Source of the DNA: Mycobacterium paragordonae
Lineage (GTDB): Bacteria; Actinomycetota; Actinomycetes; Mycobacteriales; Mycobacteriaceae
Length of the DNA: 64,000 nt
NCBI RefSeq assembly: GCF_003614435.1
Contig: NZ_CP025546.1
Coordinates: forward strand, 6,014,001 to 6,078,000
Reading direction: 5' to 3'
The position numbers and the translations under genes were made by a program. This document shows positions 63,211-64,000 of this stretch, one piece after another. The notes below the pieces were generated by a model. That model saw only the letters and a list, made by a program, of their open reading frames with translations, was not told where the DNA came from and ran no database searches. How positions within the stretch are numbered: the first letter of the stretch is position 1; each line of letters begins with the position of its first letter.

Positions 63211-64000
63211 TCAGTCGGTGATGTGACGCTCCAGGAAATCCAGCACGGCCCCGGCGAAGATGTCGTTGCGGTCGCCGGCAACCATGTGTCCGGCACCGCG
63301 GACGTCGGCGAACTCGACCTGTGGGAAGCGCTCGAGGAACTCCTCGGCGCGCTCCTGGCTGACCAGGTCACTCATTTGGCCTCGAATCAGCAACATGGGC
63401 AAGCCATTTCGCAGGATGGCCGCGACGGCGGTGTGCATGCGATCGGCGTCGGTGACCTCGAACGGCGGGAAAGCCGCAGTGCCGCTGATGAATTGGGGAT
63501 CCCAGTGCCAGTACCAGCGATCGCCGCGGCGACGCAGATTGGTGGTCAGACCGTCCAGGTCGGTGGGCCGCGGCCGGTGCGGGTTGTACTCGGCGATCGC
63601 GTCGGCCACCTCTTCAAGCGACTCGAAACCCGACTCCACCCGGTCGGACATGAAGGCGTGAATCCGGTTGGCTCCCGACTGCTCCATGTTGGGCACGATG
63701 TCGACGAGCACGACGGCACTGGCCAGTTCCGGCGCGATCTCGCCGGCCAGGAGCATCGAGGTGAATCCACCAAGGGAGGCGCCCACGAGCACCGGCCGCG
63801 GCGGCAGGGTGCGCAGCACCTCCACCACGTCGGCGGCGAAGCTGGTCACCCGGTAGTCGCCGTCGGCGGACCAGTCGGATTCGCCGTGGCCGCGCAGGTC
63901 AACGGTCACGGCCTGGTACCCGCGACGGGCGACGGCGGCGGCGGCCCGGCCCCACGATCGGCGGGTCTGCCCGCCGCCGTGCAGAAACACCACCGCGCGG
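63211..64000 (-). CDS. Alpha/beta hydrolase, partial (start outside window)
   Basis: The frame is open to the right edge, so the N-terminus is missing; about 263 residues are visible. Oxyanion motif VVFLHGGGQTRRSW, DLRGHGESDWSADGDYR, nucleophile in LVGASLGGFTSML, an Asp in MSDLVSQE and His in GAGHMVAGDRND. This resembles peroxidase/epoxide-hydrolase-like members common in mycobacteria. The listed GTG near 63993 falls inside the oxyanion strand and is unlikely to be the true start. Confidence 0.85.
   Translation of the reverse strand, partial: RAVVFLHGGGQTRRSWGRAAAAVARRGYQAVTVDLRGHGESDWSADGDYRVTSFAADVVEVLRTLPPRPVLVGASLGGFTSMLLAGEIAPELASAVVLVDIVPNMEQSGANRIHAFMSDRVESGFESLEEVADAIAEYNPHRPRPTDLDGLTTNLRRRGDRWYWHWDPQFISGTAAFPPFEVTDADRMHTAVAAILRNGLPMLLIRGQMSDLVSQERAEEFLERFPQVEFADVRGAGHMVAGDRNDIFAGAVLDFLERHITD

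Overview
The window is high-GC actinobacterial DNA from a Mycobacterium, probably a slow-growing non-tuberculous species. Evidence from the sequence: two PE_PGRS-type genes, a 19-kDa-antigen (LpqH-type) lipoprotein, a WS/DGAT-type acyltransferase, PknE/PknF-like kinases, a REP13E12-type HNH/DUF222 protein and cyp51/cyp123/cyp126. From what I know of M. tuberculosis H37Rv, the backbone is collinear, in reverse orientation, with roughly Rv0754 (PE_PGRS11) to ptrB. Several blocks have been added to that backbone. No search was run; family names come from reading the translations.

Layout. 1-6.5 kb: ptrB (partial), purC, an Rv0779c-like membrane protein, and a purB-cyp126-TDT transporter chain with overlapping stops and starts. 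6.5-10.8 kb: a 19-bp perfect hairpin, a DUF429 protein, a TetR regulator, a Tat-signal esterase and a gamma-glutamyltranspeptidase-like protein. 10.8-14.2 kb: two tandem Ser/Thr kinases with nearly identical kinase domains and diverged sensor domains. 14.2-17.1 kb: purD, then a MarR regulator divergent from an aldo/keto reductase. 17.1-29.4 kb: the sterol/P450 region. One arm reads left (aldA, SDR, HIBADH-like, CMD-like). The other reads right (TetR, cyp123, SDR, cyp51, ferredoxin, SnoaL-like, adhB, an added Fe-S flavin oxidoreductase, Rv0760c-like). 29.4-35.4 kb: a secreted propeller-like protein, a papain-like lipoprotein, a HIT protein, phoPR and an Rv0756c-like repeat protein.

35.5-45.1 kb: an integrated phage-satellite-like element of about 9.6 kb in the 3' end of a tRNA-Thr gene, bounded by a 35-bp direct repeat. 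It resembles the phiRv1/phiRv2 class. It carries a tyrosine integrase, a repressor, an excisionase, small proteins (one DUF2742-like), a P-loop replication protein with iteron-like repeats inside its gene, a WhiB-like fusion protein, an HK97-type prohead protease and major capsid protein, and a cytochrome P450 as apparent cargo. I see no portal, terminase, tail or lysis genes.

45.2-64 kb: a class III cyclase/ATPase protein, a PE_PGRS protein with a phosphodiesterase domain, a REP13E12-type gene, a TetR-controlled operon (unknown protein, SDR, alpha/beta hydrolase), a PknE-like kinase, the PE_PGRS11-like histidine phosphatase, enoyl-CoA hydratase plus WS/DGAT, a Thr/Pro-rich secreted protein, an LpqH-like lipoprotein and a partial alpha/beta hydrolase. 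No stretch longer than 300 bases lacks a gene.
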